From Streptomyces lincolnensis (GTDB lineage: Bacteria > Actinomycetota > Actinomycetes > Streptomycetales > Streptomycetaceae), in NCBI RefSeq assembly GCF_001685355.1, contig NZ_CP016438.1, positions 4,092,001 to 4,156,000 of the forward strand: a DNA stretch of 64,000 nucleotides, written 5' to 3'. The position numbers and the translations under genes are program-made. Of the stretch, positions 17,190-25,779 are shown piece by piece; positions within the stretch are counted from its first letter, which is position 1, and each line of letters opens with the position of its first letter. The notes under the pieces were generated by a model. It was given only the letters and a program-made list of their open reading frames with translations, made no database searches and had not been told where the DNA came from.

Positions 17190-18518
17190 GTGGATTTCGA
17201 CGTGAGCGACACCGGAGGTGGCGGGGTCGGGCTCGGGCCCGGGGTCGGGGCGTCTGCCACCGGCGGTGGACTGATACGGCGGCGGCGCCGGCGGTGGATG
17301 CGGGGCGGCGGGATCGCCGTGGCCGTGGTCGTGGTGGCGGCCGCCGGGGCGGGGTGGGGCGTCTACGCCAAGCTGGACGGGAACATCAGGTCGGACGACG
17401 CGGCCGCGACGGAGCTCGCGCGGTACGAGAAGGAACGGCCGACGGCGCTGGTGCGCGACGCGCAGAACATCCTGCTGATCGGGTCGGACTCGCGGTCGGG
17501 CGACGGGAACCGGCGCTACGGCAGGGACTCGGGGACCGAGCGGTCGGACACGACGATCCTGCTGCATCTGGCGGCGGGGCGGCGCAGCGCCACCGCGGTG
17601 TCCCTGCCGCGGGATCTGATGGTGGATGTGCCGGGGTGCGCGCGGCCCGACGGCAGCCGTACCGAGCCGATGTTCGCGATGTTCAACCAGGCGTTCCAGG
17701 TCGGGGGTTCGGCGTGCACGATCCGGACCGTTGAGCGGCTGACGGACATCCGGGTGGATCACCACATGGTCGTCGACTTCCATGGGTTCAAGGACATGGT
17801 GGACGCGGTCGACGGAGTCGAGGTGTGCCTGGCGGAGCCGATCCGCGACAAGGCGGCGAAACTGCGGCTGCCGGCGGGGCGGGTGAAGCTGAACGGGGAA
17901 CAGGCGCTCGGATATGTGCGGGCGCGGAAGTCGTTGGGCAACGGCAGTGACACCGACCGGATGGACCGGCAGCAGCGTTTCCTCGGGGCGCTCGTCAACA
18001 AGGTGCGCGGCAATGACGTCCTGCTGAATCCGGTGAAGCTCTATCCCGTGCTGGACGCGGCCACTTCGTCACTCACGACCGACCCGGGACTGGCCAGCTT
18101 GCGCGGTTTGTACGAACTCGTCCGCGGCCTGCGTCACATCCCCACCGAACGTGTGCAATTCCTGACGGTGCCGCGGGAGTCGTATGTCTACAACGCCAAT
18201 CGTGACCAGCTCGTCGAACCCGAGGCAGAAAAGTTGTTCGAGCGGTTGCGTGCGGACGCGCCGGTCGAGGTGACGCGGAACACGTCCCGGAATGCGGCGG
18301 CGGAAAGCGGCGATTCGGCCGACGGTGAGCACGAAGGCGGAGGAAACGGGAGTTTGTGCGAGTGCGGTGACTACGGGGAGTACACCGGCCGCGACGCGAG
18401 CGGCGGTTCCGGCGACGACGGGAAGGCGAAAAACAGGCGGCCCGACGAGCCCGCTTCCGCCCCGTCTCCGACGCCCACCTTCCGCGGGAACACCGCTGCC
18501 CAGGAGTCTTGCGGGTAA
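17190..18518 (+). CDS. LCP family glycopolymer ligase, copy 1
   Basis: 442-residue membrane-anchored LytR-CpsA-Psr protein. Such enzymes transfer lipid-linked glycopolymers onto peptidoglycan outside the membrane. One helix (IAVAVVVVAAAGAGWGVYA, about 42-60) anchors it. The LCP domain runs from about 95 to 255: NILLIGSDSR, DTTILLHL, VSLPRDLMVDVPG, then the R/K-containing ALGYVRARKSLGNGSDTDRMDRQQRFL. No C-terminal LytR_C domain; instead an acidic, Gly-rich tail with CECGDYGEY. GTG at 17190; a GTG at 17202 is a possible start with a better-spaced AGGGG. First of six LCP genes here. Confidence 0.87.
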   Translation: MDFDVSDTGGGGVGLGPGVGASATGGGLIRRRRRRWMRGGGIAVAVVVVAAAGAGWGVYAKLDGNIRSDDAAATELARYEKERPTALVRDAQNILLIGSDSRSGDGNRRYGRDSGTERSDTTILLHLAAGRRSATAVSLPRDLMVDVPGCARPDGSRTEPMFAMFNQAFQVGGSACTIRTVERLTDIRVDHHMVVDFHGFKDMVDAVDGVEVCLAEPIRDKAAKLRLPAGRVKLNGEQALGYVRARKSLGNGSDTDRMDRQQRFLGALVNKVRGNDVLLNPVKLYPVLDAATSSLTTDPGLASLRGLYELVRGLRHIPTERVQFLTVPRESYVYNANRDQLVEPEAEKLFERLRADAPVEVTRNTSRNAAAESGDSADGEHEGGGNGSLCECGDYGEYTGRDASGGSGDDGKAKNRRPDEPASAPSPTPTFRGNTAAQESCG

Positions 18519-18624
18519 AGCATTCGCCAAGGCGACGAACGACCGTCCGAGAGAATGGGCGAATTGCCCGGTTGTAGGGACGTGGAATGCGTCACCGGCG
18601 CGCCTCCGCGTCATAAACGGCGGT

Positions 18625-18640
18625 TAGTGTGAGCGATCCG
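18625..18640 (+). promoter_or_regulatory. conserved TAGTGT(GAGCGAT) promoter-like block before LCP copy 2
   Basis: TAGTGT at 18625-18630 followed by GAGCGAT. The same block occurs at 22404-22416 before LCP copy 4, in otherwise diverged upstream DNA. TAGTGT fits the Streptomyces -10 consensus TAGRRT; no consensus -35 is present, so an activator or alternative sigma factor may be needed. Confidence 0.5.
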
Positions 18641-18746
18641 GTGCAACCGGCCAGAGGTCCGTCCTGGGGTCGAGCACTGTGACCGAGACCCGGGCGCCCT
18701 GGAGGGGGTGGGTGCCGCGCTGCCCCGACGGAGGAATCGGACAATC

Positions 18747-20516
18747 GTGGACGCGCAAGGCCGTGGGCGGGCGGACGACATCGACCCCGCAGACCAGTGG
18801 GTGCTCAATCCGAACACTGGCGAATACGAACTGCGACTGAGCCCATCCGCACCGCAGTCGGCGGTGCCCGGACCCCGCAGATCCCCCGCGCGTGAAGCGG
18901 GTGGCGCGGGCGCCGTGATCGGCGGCAGGGCGGTCAACCGCACGGCGGCCCCCGCCCGCCCGGCACCCGGCGCACCCGGGCGTGAGGTACCGCCCCCGCG
19001 CAGGCGGCGCGGCGTGCCGGAGGAGCCGCCGCCCGGGCGGCGCGGTCGCCGGCCGGCGAAGAAGTCGAAGGCGAAGGCGAAGAAGGCCCTGCTGTGGACC
19101 GGCGGAACCATGGCGTTCCTGCTGGTGGCCGGGGCGGGCGGCGCCTACCTCTACATCGAGCACCTCAACGGCAACATCACCTCCGTCGCCGACGACGGCG
19201 CGAGCACCGGCGGCTTCCAGAAGGACAAGGCGATCAACATCCTGTTGATCGGCACGGACAAGCGCACGGGCTCGGGCAACGAGGGCTACGGCGACGCCGG
19301 CAGCGTCGGCCACGCAGACACCACGATCCTGCTGCACGTCTCCAAGGACCGCACGAACGCGACCGCGCTGAGCATCCCGCGCGACCTGATCACGGACGTC
19401 CCGGACTGCCCGACCACACAGGAGGACGGCACCCGGAAGATCATCCCGGGCACCGAGGACGTCCGCTTCAACACCAGCCTCGGCCAGGACGGCCGTACGC
19501 CGAGCTGCACCATGCGGACCGTCACCGAGCTGACGGGCGTCACCCCCGACAACTTCATGGTGGCCGACTTCAACGCGGTCAAGACGCTGACCACGGCGGT
19601 CGGCGGGGTCGACGTGTGCCTCGGCAAGGACATCGACGACCCGGACTCGCACCTGAAGCTGAAGAAGGGGATGCAGCACATCTCGGGCGAGACGGCGCTC
19701 GCGTTCGTGCGCACCCGGCACGCGGTCGGGTTCGGCGGCGACCTGAGCCGGATCACGCTCCAGCAGAACTTCCTCAGCGCGCTGATGCGGAAGCTGAAGT
19801 CCAACGACACGCTCACCAGCCCCTCGAAGATGATCAAGCTGGCGGAGGCGGGCACCAAGGCGCTGACCGTGGACTCCCAGCTGGACAGCATCACCAAGCT
19901 CAAGGACCTGGGCATGGAGCTGGGCAAGCTGAACATCAAGAACCTGACGTTCACCACGGTCCCGGTGATCGACAACCCGGCGGAGAAGGTCAAGGCGACC
20001 GTCGTCGTCAACCCGACGTCCGCTCCCCAGGTGTTCGACATGATCAAGAACGATGTGTCGTTCACCGAGGTCAAGGCGGAGAAGAAGAAGGAGGCGGCCG
20101 CGGTCGCCGCCCGTCTGAAGGGCACCAAGGCCGACGCCTCCGAGGTCCGGGTGCAGATCATGAACGGCGGCGCGGAGGCGGGCAGCGCGCAGGCGGAGCT
20201 GGAGTACCTCCAGAACTCCGAGGGCGTGCTGAAGTCGGAGAACGCGGGCAACGCCCCGCAGGAGCTGAGCAAGACCACCCTCGAGTACGCTCCCGACCAG
20301 GCCGACCAGGCCCGCCGTCTCGCGGACATCCTGGGACTGTCCGGCTCGGCGATGAAGCCGGGCGAGAGCGTGACCAACTCCCAGGGCCTGCCGACGATGA
20401 CGCTGACCCTGGGCAAGGACTTCAAGGGCGCCGGAGTGAAGCTCAACTCCTCCTCCGGGGCAACCCCCGAGGGGGTTCAGAAGTCCACTGCTGACAAGGT
20501 CGAGTGCGCCAAGTGA
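18747..20516 (+). CDS. LCP family glycopolymer ligase with LytR_C domain, copy 2
   Basis: 589 residues. The cytoplasmic N-terminus carries DPADQWVLNPNTGEYELRL (about 15-33), nearly identical in LCP copy 4, then a Pro/Arg-rich stretch and a membrane helix (ALLWTGGTMAFLLVAGAGGAYLY, about 116-138). The LCP domain (about 160-330) has INILLIGTDKRTG, DTTILLHVSKDR, LSIPRDLITDVPDC and ALAFVRTRHAVGFGGDLSR. A LytR_C domain follows a Lys-rich linker (EVRVQIMNGGAEAGSAQ, about 480-550). GTG at 18747 lies 12 bases after GGAGG. A hairpin at 20521 ends the unit. Likely attaches cell-wall glycopolymer. Confidence 0.9.
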   Translation: MDAQGRGRADDIDPADQWVLNPNTGEYELRLSPSAPQSAVPGPRRSPAREAGGAGAVIGGRAVNRTAAPARPAPGAPGREVPPPRRRRGVPEEPPPGRRGRRPAKKSKAKAKKALLWTGGTMAFLLVAGAGGAYLYIEHLNGNITSVADDGASTGGFQKDKAINILLIGTDKRTGSGNEGYGDAGSVGHADTTILLHVSKDRTNATALSIPRDLITDVPDCPTTQEDGTRKIIPGTEDVRFNTSLGQDGRTPSCTMRTVTELTGVTPDNFMVADFNAVKTLTTAVGGVDVCLGKDIDDPDSHLKLKKGMQHISGETALAFVRTRHAVGFGGDLSRITLQQNFLSALMRKLKSNDTLTSPSKMIKLAEAGTKALTVDSQLDSITKLKDLGMELGKLNIKNLTFTTVPVIDNPAEKVKATVVVNPTSAPQVFDMIKNDVSFTEVKAEKKKEAAAVAARLKGTKADASEVRVQIMNGGAEAGSAQAELEYLQNSEGVLKSENAGNAPQELSKTTLEYAPDQADQARRLADILGLSGSAMKPGESVTNSQGLPTMTLTLGKDFKGAGVKLNSSSGATPEGVQKSTADKVECAK

Positions 20517-20520
20517 CCTG

Positions 20521-20563
20521 ACGGGCCTGTCGTACGTCTAACGGGGCGTACCGGCAGGCCCGT
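20521..20563 (+). terminator. hairpin between LCP copies 2 and 3
   Basis: ACGGGCCTG (20521-20529) pairs perfectly with CAGGCCCGT (20555-20563); CGTACG and CGTAC inside extend the stem imperfectly. It starts 4 bases after the LCP stop, so the next LCP gene is likely a separate transcript or attenuated. Confidence 0.65.
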
Positions 20564-20591
20564 TCGACGGCACGAGGGTGGGGAGCAGGGG

Positions 20592-22328
20592 ATGACGCAC
20601 AGCAGTGTGCATGGGGAGGGGACCCGACCGGGCGTCCGGGAAAGCCGTCGTGGGGACGACGGAACCGGTCGCGGCGAGGACGGTGGCGGCAGCGGCAGAC
20701 CCGCCGGCCCCGGCGGTGGTTCCACAGGCTCCAAGGGTTCCAGGGGTTCCAGGGGTTCCAAGGGCTCGGGGGGCGGGCACGGCGGGCGGCGCGGCCGTCG
20801 GCAGGCCGGGCGCAAGCACCGCATGCTCCGCTGGTCCGCGACGACCCTCGCGGTGCTGATACTCGGTACGGCCGGTGCCGGTTACCTCTACTACCAGCAC
20901 CTCAACGGCAACATCGAGAAGGGCGAGCGCAGCAGCGGCGACTCCAAGGCCCGCAAGGCGGAGCCGAACGCGGCCGGGCAGACGCCGGTGAACATCCTGC
21001 TGATCGGTTCCGACAGCCGTAACTCCGACGAGAACGTGGCACTCGGCGGCAGCCGGGACAACCGCGGCAACCCGCCGCTGGCGGACGTGCAGATGCTCAT
21101 CCACCTGTCCGCGGACCGCAAGAGCGCCGCGGTGGTCAGCATTCCGCGCGACACCCGGGTGGACATCCCGGCGTGCGAGGACCCCAAGACCGGCGACAAG
21201 TTCCGGGCCACCAACCGGATCATCAACCAGTCGCTGGCCCGCGGCGGCGCCGGCTGCACGCTGGCCACCTGGCAGAACCTCACCGGCATCTACATCGACC
21301 ACTGGATGACGATCGACTTCGCGGGCGTGGTGAGCATGGCCGACGCCATCGGCGGCGTCGAGGTCTGTGTCAACCAGAACGTGTGGGACCGCCCGCTGCC
21401 CGGCGTGTCCGGCGGCTCCGGACTGAAGATGAAGGCCGGCACCAGGAAGGTCCAGGGCGAGCAGGCACTTCAGTGGCTGCGCACCCGGCACGCCTGGGGC
21501 AGCGACCCGCTGCGGGCGCGGGCCCAGCACATGTACATGAACTCGATGATCCGCACGCTGAAGGACCAGAACGTCTTCACCGACGGCGGCCGGCTGATGG
21601 GCCTGGCCGAGGCGGCCACCGACTCACTGGTGGTCTCCGAGGAGCTCGGCTCGGTCAAGGAGCTCTACGACCTGGCGATGCAGCTCAAGACGGTGCCCAC
21701 GGACCGCATCACCATGACCACGATGCCGACCGTCCAGGATCCCCAGGACATCAACCACCTGGTGCCGGACGAGGACGACGCCGAGAAGATGTGGGCGATG
21801 CTCCGCGACGACGTGCCCTTCGACGACAAGGGCGGCAGCGGCTCGAAGGCGAAGCCGCAGGCGGAACGGACGGAGCAGACGCAGCGGACGGCGAGTGCCG
21901 ACCCCTCCGCCCCGAAGGACGAGATCGGCGTCCTGGTGCAGAACGCCACCCGGACCACCACGCTCGCACCGGTGTCCGGCCGGGCCGGCACGATCGCCCA
22001 GGCGCTGGTCGGCAAGGGCTACGCCCAGGCGGCCAAGGACAGCGCGGCGGCGCCTTCCGAGGCGAAGACCATCGTGCGTTATCCGAGCGCCGAACTCCGG
22101 GGCGACGCCCAGGAGGTCGCCAAGTCCCTCGGCATTCCGACGAGTTCGGTGCAGCGGTCGACGGATGTGTCGGGTGTCACCGTGGTGGTCGGTGCCGACT
22201 GGCGTACGGGGACCGCATATCCGAAGCAGTCGCCGCCGAAGGCCGGGGACCTTCCCAGCACGTCGGACGCCATCAACGGCTCGGACACCAAGCAGTGCAT
22301 GGATGTCTACAAGCCCTATCGCCGGTAG
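20592..22328 (+). CDS. LCP family glycopolymer ligase with LytR_C domain, copy 3
   Basis: 578 residues. The N-terminal 75 residues are Gly/Ser/Arg-rich and contain GSKGSRGSRGSKGSGGG, encoded by a GGTTCCAGG-type micro-repeat at about 20720-20770. The membrane helix is about 82-100 (TTLAVLILGTAGAGYLYY). The LCP domain has VNILLIGSDSRNSDENVALGG, VSIPRDTRVDIPACED, RIINQSLARGG, and ALQWLRTRHAWGSDPLRA. A LytR_C-type domain (IGVLVQNATRTTTLAPVSGRAG) is near 440-530. ATG at 20592 with GGGGAGCAGGGG upstream. It is more distant from copies 2 and 4, which flank it. Confidence 0.88.
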   Translation: MTHSSVHGEGTRPGVRESRRGDDGTGRGEDGGGSGRPAGPGGGSTGSKGSRGSRGSKGSGGGHGGRRGRRQAGRKHRMLRWSATTLAVLILGTAGAGYLYYQHLNGNIEKGERSSGDSKARKAEPNAAGQTPVNILLIGSDSRNSDENVALGGSRDNRGNPPLADVQMLIHLSADRKSAAVVSIPRDTRVDIPACEDPKTGDKFRATNRIINQSLARGGAGCTLATWQNLTGIYIDHWMTIDFAGVVSMADAIGGVEVCVNQNVWDRPLPGVSGGSGLKMKAGTRKVQGEQALQWLRTRHAWGSDPLRARAQHMYMNSMIRTLKDQNVFTDGGRLMGLAEAATDSLVVSEELGSVKELYDLAMQLKTVPTDRITMTTMPTVQDPQDINHLVPDEDDAEKMWAMLRDDVPFDDKGGSGSKAKPQAERTEQTQRTASADPSAPKDEIGVLVQNATRTTTLAPVSGRAGTIAQALVGKGYAQAAKDSAAAPSEAKTIVRYPSAELRGDAQEVAKSLGIPTSSVQRSTDVSGVTVVVGADWRTGTAYPKQSPPKAGDLPSTSDAINGSDTKQCMDVYKPYRR

Positions 22329-22403
22329 TTTCCAACTGCCCCCGCTCGAACTCTCTTTCAAACAAAACCCGAGGAAAGTTCACTCGATGCCCAGGCGTGC
22401 GGA

Positions 22404-22416
22404 TAGTGTGAGCGAT
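22404..22416 (+). promoter_or_regulatory. conserved TAGTGT(GAGCGAT) promoter-like block before LCP copy 4
   Basis: TAGTGT at 22404-22409 plus GAGCGAT, matching the block at 18625 upstream of LCP copy 2. TTCACT 19 bases upstream is a poor -35. Conservation across a diverged duplicate suggests it is functional. Confidence 0.5.
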
Positions 22417-22468
22417 TCAGTGGGGGTTGAAGGTGCCAGTGTGGCCCTGACGAAGGATTCGGACAACC

Positions 22469-24190
22469 TTGGACGCACCAGGCCGTGGGCGGGCGGAAGA
22501 CATCGATCCCGCAGACCAGTGGGTACTCAATCCGAACACCGGCGAATACGAACTGCGACTGACTCCTTCCGCACCGCAGTCGGCCGTTCCCGGACCTCGT
22601 AGAACCGCCTCCCCCCACACGGGGGCGGCGCGCACGCGTACGGCCCCGGCCACCGCCCCGGGCCGTCAGGTCCCGCCCCCGCGGCGCCGGCAGCCGCCCG
22701 GGGACCCGCTGCCCGGTCGGCGCGGGCGCCGGCCGGCGAAGCAGAAGTCGAAGGGCAAGAAGGCCGTGCTGTGGACCGGCGGCAGCCTGGCGTTCGTCCT
22801 GGTCGCCACGGCCGGGGCCGGCTACTTCTACCTCCAGCACCTCGCGGGCAACATCGACACGACCGACGTCGGTGACGCGGGCGCCAGCAGCTTCAAGAAG
22901 GACGAGGCGTTCAACATCCTCGTCGTCGGCACCGACAAGCGCACCGGCGAGGGCAACGACGGCTACGGCGACAAGGGCAGCCTGGGGCACGCCGACACCA
23001 CGATCCTGCTGCATGTCTCCAAGGACCGCTCGAACGCGACCGCGATGAGCATCCCGCGCGACCTGATCGTCGACATCCCCGACTGCCAGACCAAGAAGGA
23101 CGACGGCAGTAAGGAAACCGTCCCGGGCCTCCAGGGTGTCCGCTTCAACCGGAGCCTCGGGGAGAGCGGCCGGGACGCGGGCTGCACGATGCGTACGGTG
23201 AAGGAGGCCACCGGTATCCAGCCCCACCACTTCATGATGGCCGACTTCAACGCGGTCAAGACGCTGACGTCGGCGGTGGACGGTGTCGAGGTGTGCGTGT
23301 CGAGGCCCGTCAACGACAAGCAGTCCAAGCTCGTCCTGCCGGCGGGTGAGTCCACGGTCGAGGGCGAGCGGGCCCTCGCCTTCCTGCGGACCCGCAAGAG
23401 CTTCGGCAACAGCGGTGACCTCGACCGCATCAAGGTGCAGCAGCAGTTCCTGGGCTCGCTGATGCGCAAGATGTCCTCCAGCGACACCCTGACCAACCCC
23501 AAGAAGCTGTTGAACCTGGCCGAGGCCGCGACCAAGGCGCTGACCGTGGACTCCGCGATCGGTGACGTCGGCACGCTGAAGGACGTGGCGCTGGAGCTGA
23601 AGAAGGTGCCGCCGAAGAACATCACGTTCATGACGATCCCGGTGAAGGACAACCCCGCCGAGACGATCAAGGCGACGGTGGTCGTCAACGAGGACCAGGC
23701 ACCGCAGGTCTTCGAGATGATCCAGAACGACATCTCGTTCACCGAGGTCAAGGCGCAGGAGAAGAAGGAGGCGGCCGCGGTCGCCGCCCGTCTCAAGGGC
23801 ACCAAGTCCGCCGCCTCCGAGGTCCGGGTGCGCGTCCTGAACGGCGGGGCCGCGTCCGGCAGCGCGCAGAAGGAACTGGACCACCTCCAGAACGCCGAGG
23901 GCGTGCTGAAGTCCGAGAACGCGGGCAACGCGGGCACCGACCAGGCGAAGACGACCCTGGAGTACGCCCCCGAGCAGGCCGACCAGGCCCGCCGCCTCGC
24001 CGACATCATGGGCCTGTCCGGGTCCGCGATGAAGCCGGGCAAGAGCGAGCCCAACGCCCAGGGCCTGCCCACCATGACCCTGATCCTCGGCAAGGACTTC
24101 AAGGGCGCGGGCGTGAAGCTGAACGGCGGGTCGGTGAAGACACCGGGCGTGGAGAAGTCCACGGCGGACGAGGTGAAGTGCGCGAACTGA
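22469..24190 (+). CDS. LCP family glycopolymer ligase with LytR_C domain, copy 4
   Basis: 573 residues, a close paralogue of copy 2 over its full length, including the N-terminal DPADQWVLNPNTGEYELRL, the helix (VLWTGGSLAFVLVATAGAGYFYL), the LCP domain (FNILVVGTDKRTGEGNDGYGD, MSIPRDLIVDIPDCQ, ALAFLRTRKSFGNSGDLDRIKVQQQFL) and the LytR_C end (EVRVRVLNGGAASGSAQ). The start is a TTG at 22469 in the same context as the GTG of copy 2 (GAAGGATTCGGACAACC against GGAGGAATCGGACAATC). A hairpin follows at 24206. Confidence 0.9.
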   Translation: MDAPGRGRAEDIDPADQWVLNPNTGEYELRLTPSAPQSAVPGPRRTASPHTGAARTRTAPATAPGRQVPPPRRRQPPGDPLPGRRGRRPAKQKSKGKKAVLWTGGSLAFVLVATAGAGYFYLQHLAGNIDTTDVGDAGASSFKKDEAFNILVVGTDKRTGEGNDGYGDKGSLGHADTTILLHVSKDRSNATAMSIPRDLIVDIPDCQTKKDDGSKETVPGLQGVRFNRSLGESGRDAGCTMRTVKEATGIQPHHFMMADFNAVKTLTSAVDGVEVCVSRPVNDKQSKLVLPAGESTVEGERALAFLRTRKSFGNSGDLDRIKVQQQFLGSLMRKMSSSDTLTNPKKLLNLAEAATKALTVDSAIGDVGTLKDVALELKKVPPKNITFMTIPVKDNPAETIKATVVVNEDQAPQVFEMIQNDISFTEVKAQEKKEAAAVAARLKGTKSAASEVRVRVLNGGAASGSAQKELDHLQNAEGVLKSENAGNAGTDQAKTTLEYAPEQADQARRLADIMGLSGSAMKPGKSEPNAQGLPTMTLILGKDFKGAGVKLNGGSVKTPGVEKSTADEVKCAN

Positions 24191-24205
24191 TCGGCTGACG
24201 ACGGT

Positions 24206-24222
24206 CCGGGGCGGCGCCCCGG
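24206..24222 (+). terminator. hairpin after LCP copy 4
   Basis: Perfect 7-bp inverted repeat CCGGGGC / GCCCCGG with a 3-base loop, 16 bases after the stop codon. Confidence 0.55.
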
Positions 24223-24239
24223 GCCGCCCCGGAGAGCCA

Positions 24240-24598
24240 CCGGCCCAGGCCTCCACGGCCGGGACGTCAGGGACGCCGAGGCTACGGAGGACCACTCGGG
24301 CCGCCACCGTCGGAGACCGCTGAGGCGTCGAGGGTCGTCTCGGGCCGCCGTCAGGGAAGTCGAGGCCGTCGAGAATCGCGCTGGCCGCGGCCGCAGGCTC
24401 GCAGCGGCTGTTGTCAGGGACAGCCGGGGGCCGCCGAGGACCACCCGGACCACCACCGTCGGAGACCACCGCAGCCCCCGAGGACCGCACGGGCCGCCCC
24501 GAGAGACCACCCCGGGCCCCCAAAAACCACACAAGCCCCCGTCAGGGGCAGCCACGGCCGCCGAAAAAGCTCGGCGGCCGAAGTGTTCGGCGGGAGCG
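24240..24598. repeat. non-coding region with a degenerate ~150-bp duplication
   Basis: About 360 bases without a gene, rich in GACCACC, GGCCGCC and GTCGAGG words. A 32-base core (GGACCACYCGGRCCRCCACC then GTCGGAGACC) occurs at about 24287-24318 and again at 24436-24467. The DNA between also shows related words, suggesting old tandem duplication between convergent LCP copy 4 and the GT2 gene. Confidence 0.6.
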
Positions 24599-25639
24599 TC
24601 AGCCGGTGGTCGTGGCGTCTGCGTGGATTGCCGGGCGGCGGGAGGCGATGACCTTGCGGGCCAGGGAGCGGGGGCTGGTCAGGAAGCCCCAGCCCCAGGA
24701 CATGTGCATGGTGGCGAGGGCCACCGGGATCTGGAGGCGGGCCTTCAGCGGCAGCCCCTTGCCCGCCGGGAGGGAGCCGAGCACGATCGCCGCGAGATAG
24801 CCGCCGGGGATCACGAAACCGAGCGGGGTCACGGCCGCGCCCACCACGATCCCGGCCGCGATCGCGCACAGGGCGGTCGGCGGGGCGAGGTAGCGCAGGT
24901 TGATGGAACCCTCGTGGTAGCGGGCCACGACGTGGCGCCAACGGCCGTAGTCCTTGTACTGCTTGGCGAGGGCCCGCATCGACGGCCTCGGGCGGTACGA
25001 CACCTTCAGCTCCGGCGAGAACCAGATCAGGCCGCCCGCCTCGCGGATCCGGAAGTTCAGCTCCCAGTCCTGCGCGCGGATGAACTCCTCGTTGTAGCCG
25101 CCCTGTTGCTCCAGCGCCGCGCGCCGGAAGACACCGAGGTAGACGGTCTCGGCCGCCTGCGCCCCGCCGCCGGTGTGGAAGACGGCGTTGCCCACGCCGA
25201 TCTTCGAGGTCATCGCGGCGGCGACCGCGTGCTCCCAGTCGTTCTCACCCTCGGCGTGCATGATGCCGCCGACGTTCTGCGCGCCGGTCTCCTCCAGGAG
25301 GCGTACGGCGGTCGCGATGTAGTTCGGCGAGAGCATGCCGTGGCCGTCGACGCGGACGACGATCGGGTGGCGGGAGGCCTTGATCGCGGCGTTGAGGGCG
25401 GCGGGGGTGCGGCCGGTGGGGTTCGGGACGGTGTGGACGCGAGGGTCTTCCCGTACGAGCTCGGCGGCGATCTCGTCCGTGCGGTCCGTGGACGGACCGA
25501 GGGCGATCACGACCTCCATCTCGCCGGCGTACTCCTGCGCGAGGATCGCTTGGACGGCTCCGCGCAGATGCCGTTCCTCATCGAGGACGGGCATGATCAC
25601 AGACACGGCGGGGAGCTGCACGTCGGGCTTGGCGTTCAT
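24599..25639 (-). CDS. glycosyltransferase family 2 (ExoA/succinoglycan-type)
   Basis: 346 residues. GT-A domain at 10-235: AVSVIMPVLDEERHLRGAVQAIL, ALGPSTDRTDEIA, VVRVDGHGMLSPNYIATAVRLLEE (DxD-like DGH metal site), and IRAQDWELNFRIREAGG at the catalytic-base position. Two or three hydrophobic helices near 255-320 follow, so it is membrane-bound. Similar enzymes build exopolysaccharide or cell-wall glycans on lipid carriers. ATG at 25639. It lies among LCP ligase genes, which could attach its product; donor and acceptor are unknown. Confidence 0.85.
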   Translation of the reverse strand: MNAKPDVQLPAVSVIMPVLDEERHLRGAVQAILAQEYAGEMEVVIALGPSTDRTDEIAAELVREDPRVHTVPNPTGRTPAALNAAIKASRHPIVVRVDGHGMLSPNYIATAVRLLEETGAQNVGGIMHAEGENDWEHAVAAAMTSKIGVGNAVFHTGGGAQAAETVYLGVFRRAALEQQGGYNEEFIRAQDWELNFRIREAGGLIWFSPELKVSYRPRPSMRALAKQYKDYGRWRHVVARYHEGSINLRYLAPPTALCAIAAGIVVGAAVTPLGFVIPGGYLAAIVLGSLPAGKGLPLKARLQIPVALATMHMSWGWGFLTSPRSLARKVIASRRPAIHADATTTG

Positions 25640-25779
25640 AGGGGGCTCACGTTACCGCGAACGGGGGACACCGGTGCGCGCCGCCCGGGCGGTGCACCGG
25701 GTCGCAGATCGTATGGGCCTACGGTGCTCAAGATCCCCTGTTCGGCCTCAGTGCCTGCCCCCCGCGGAGGTGTCCCCCC

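Noticed and set aside
24414..24941. Minus-strand frame over the non-coding gap and GT2 gene
   Set aside because: It overlaps the real GT2 gene in another frame and is Arg/Pro-rich shadow sequence.
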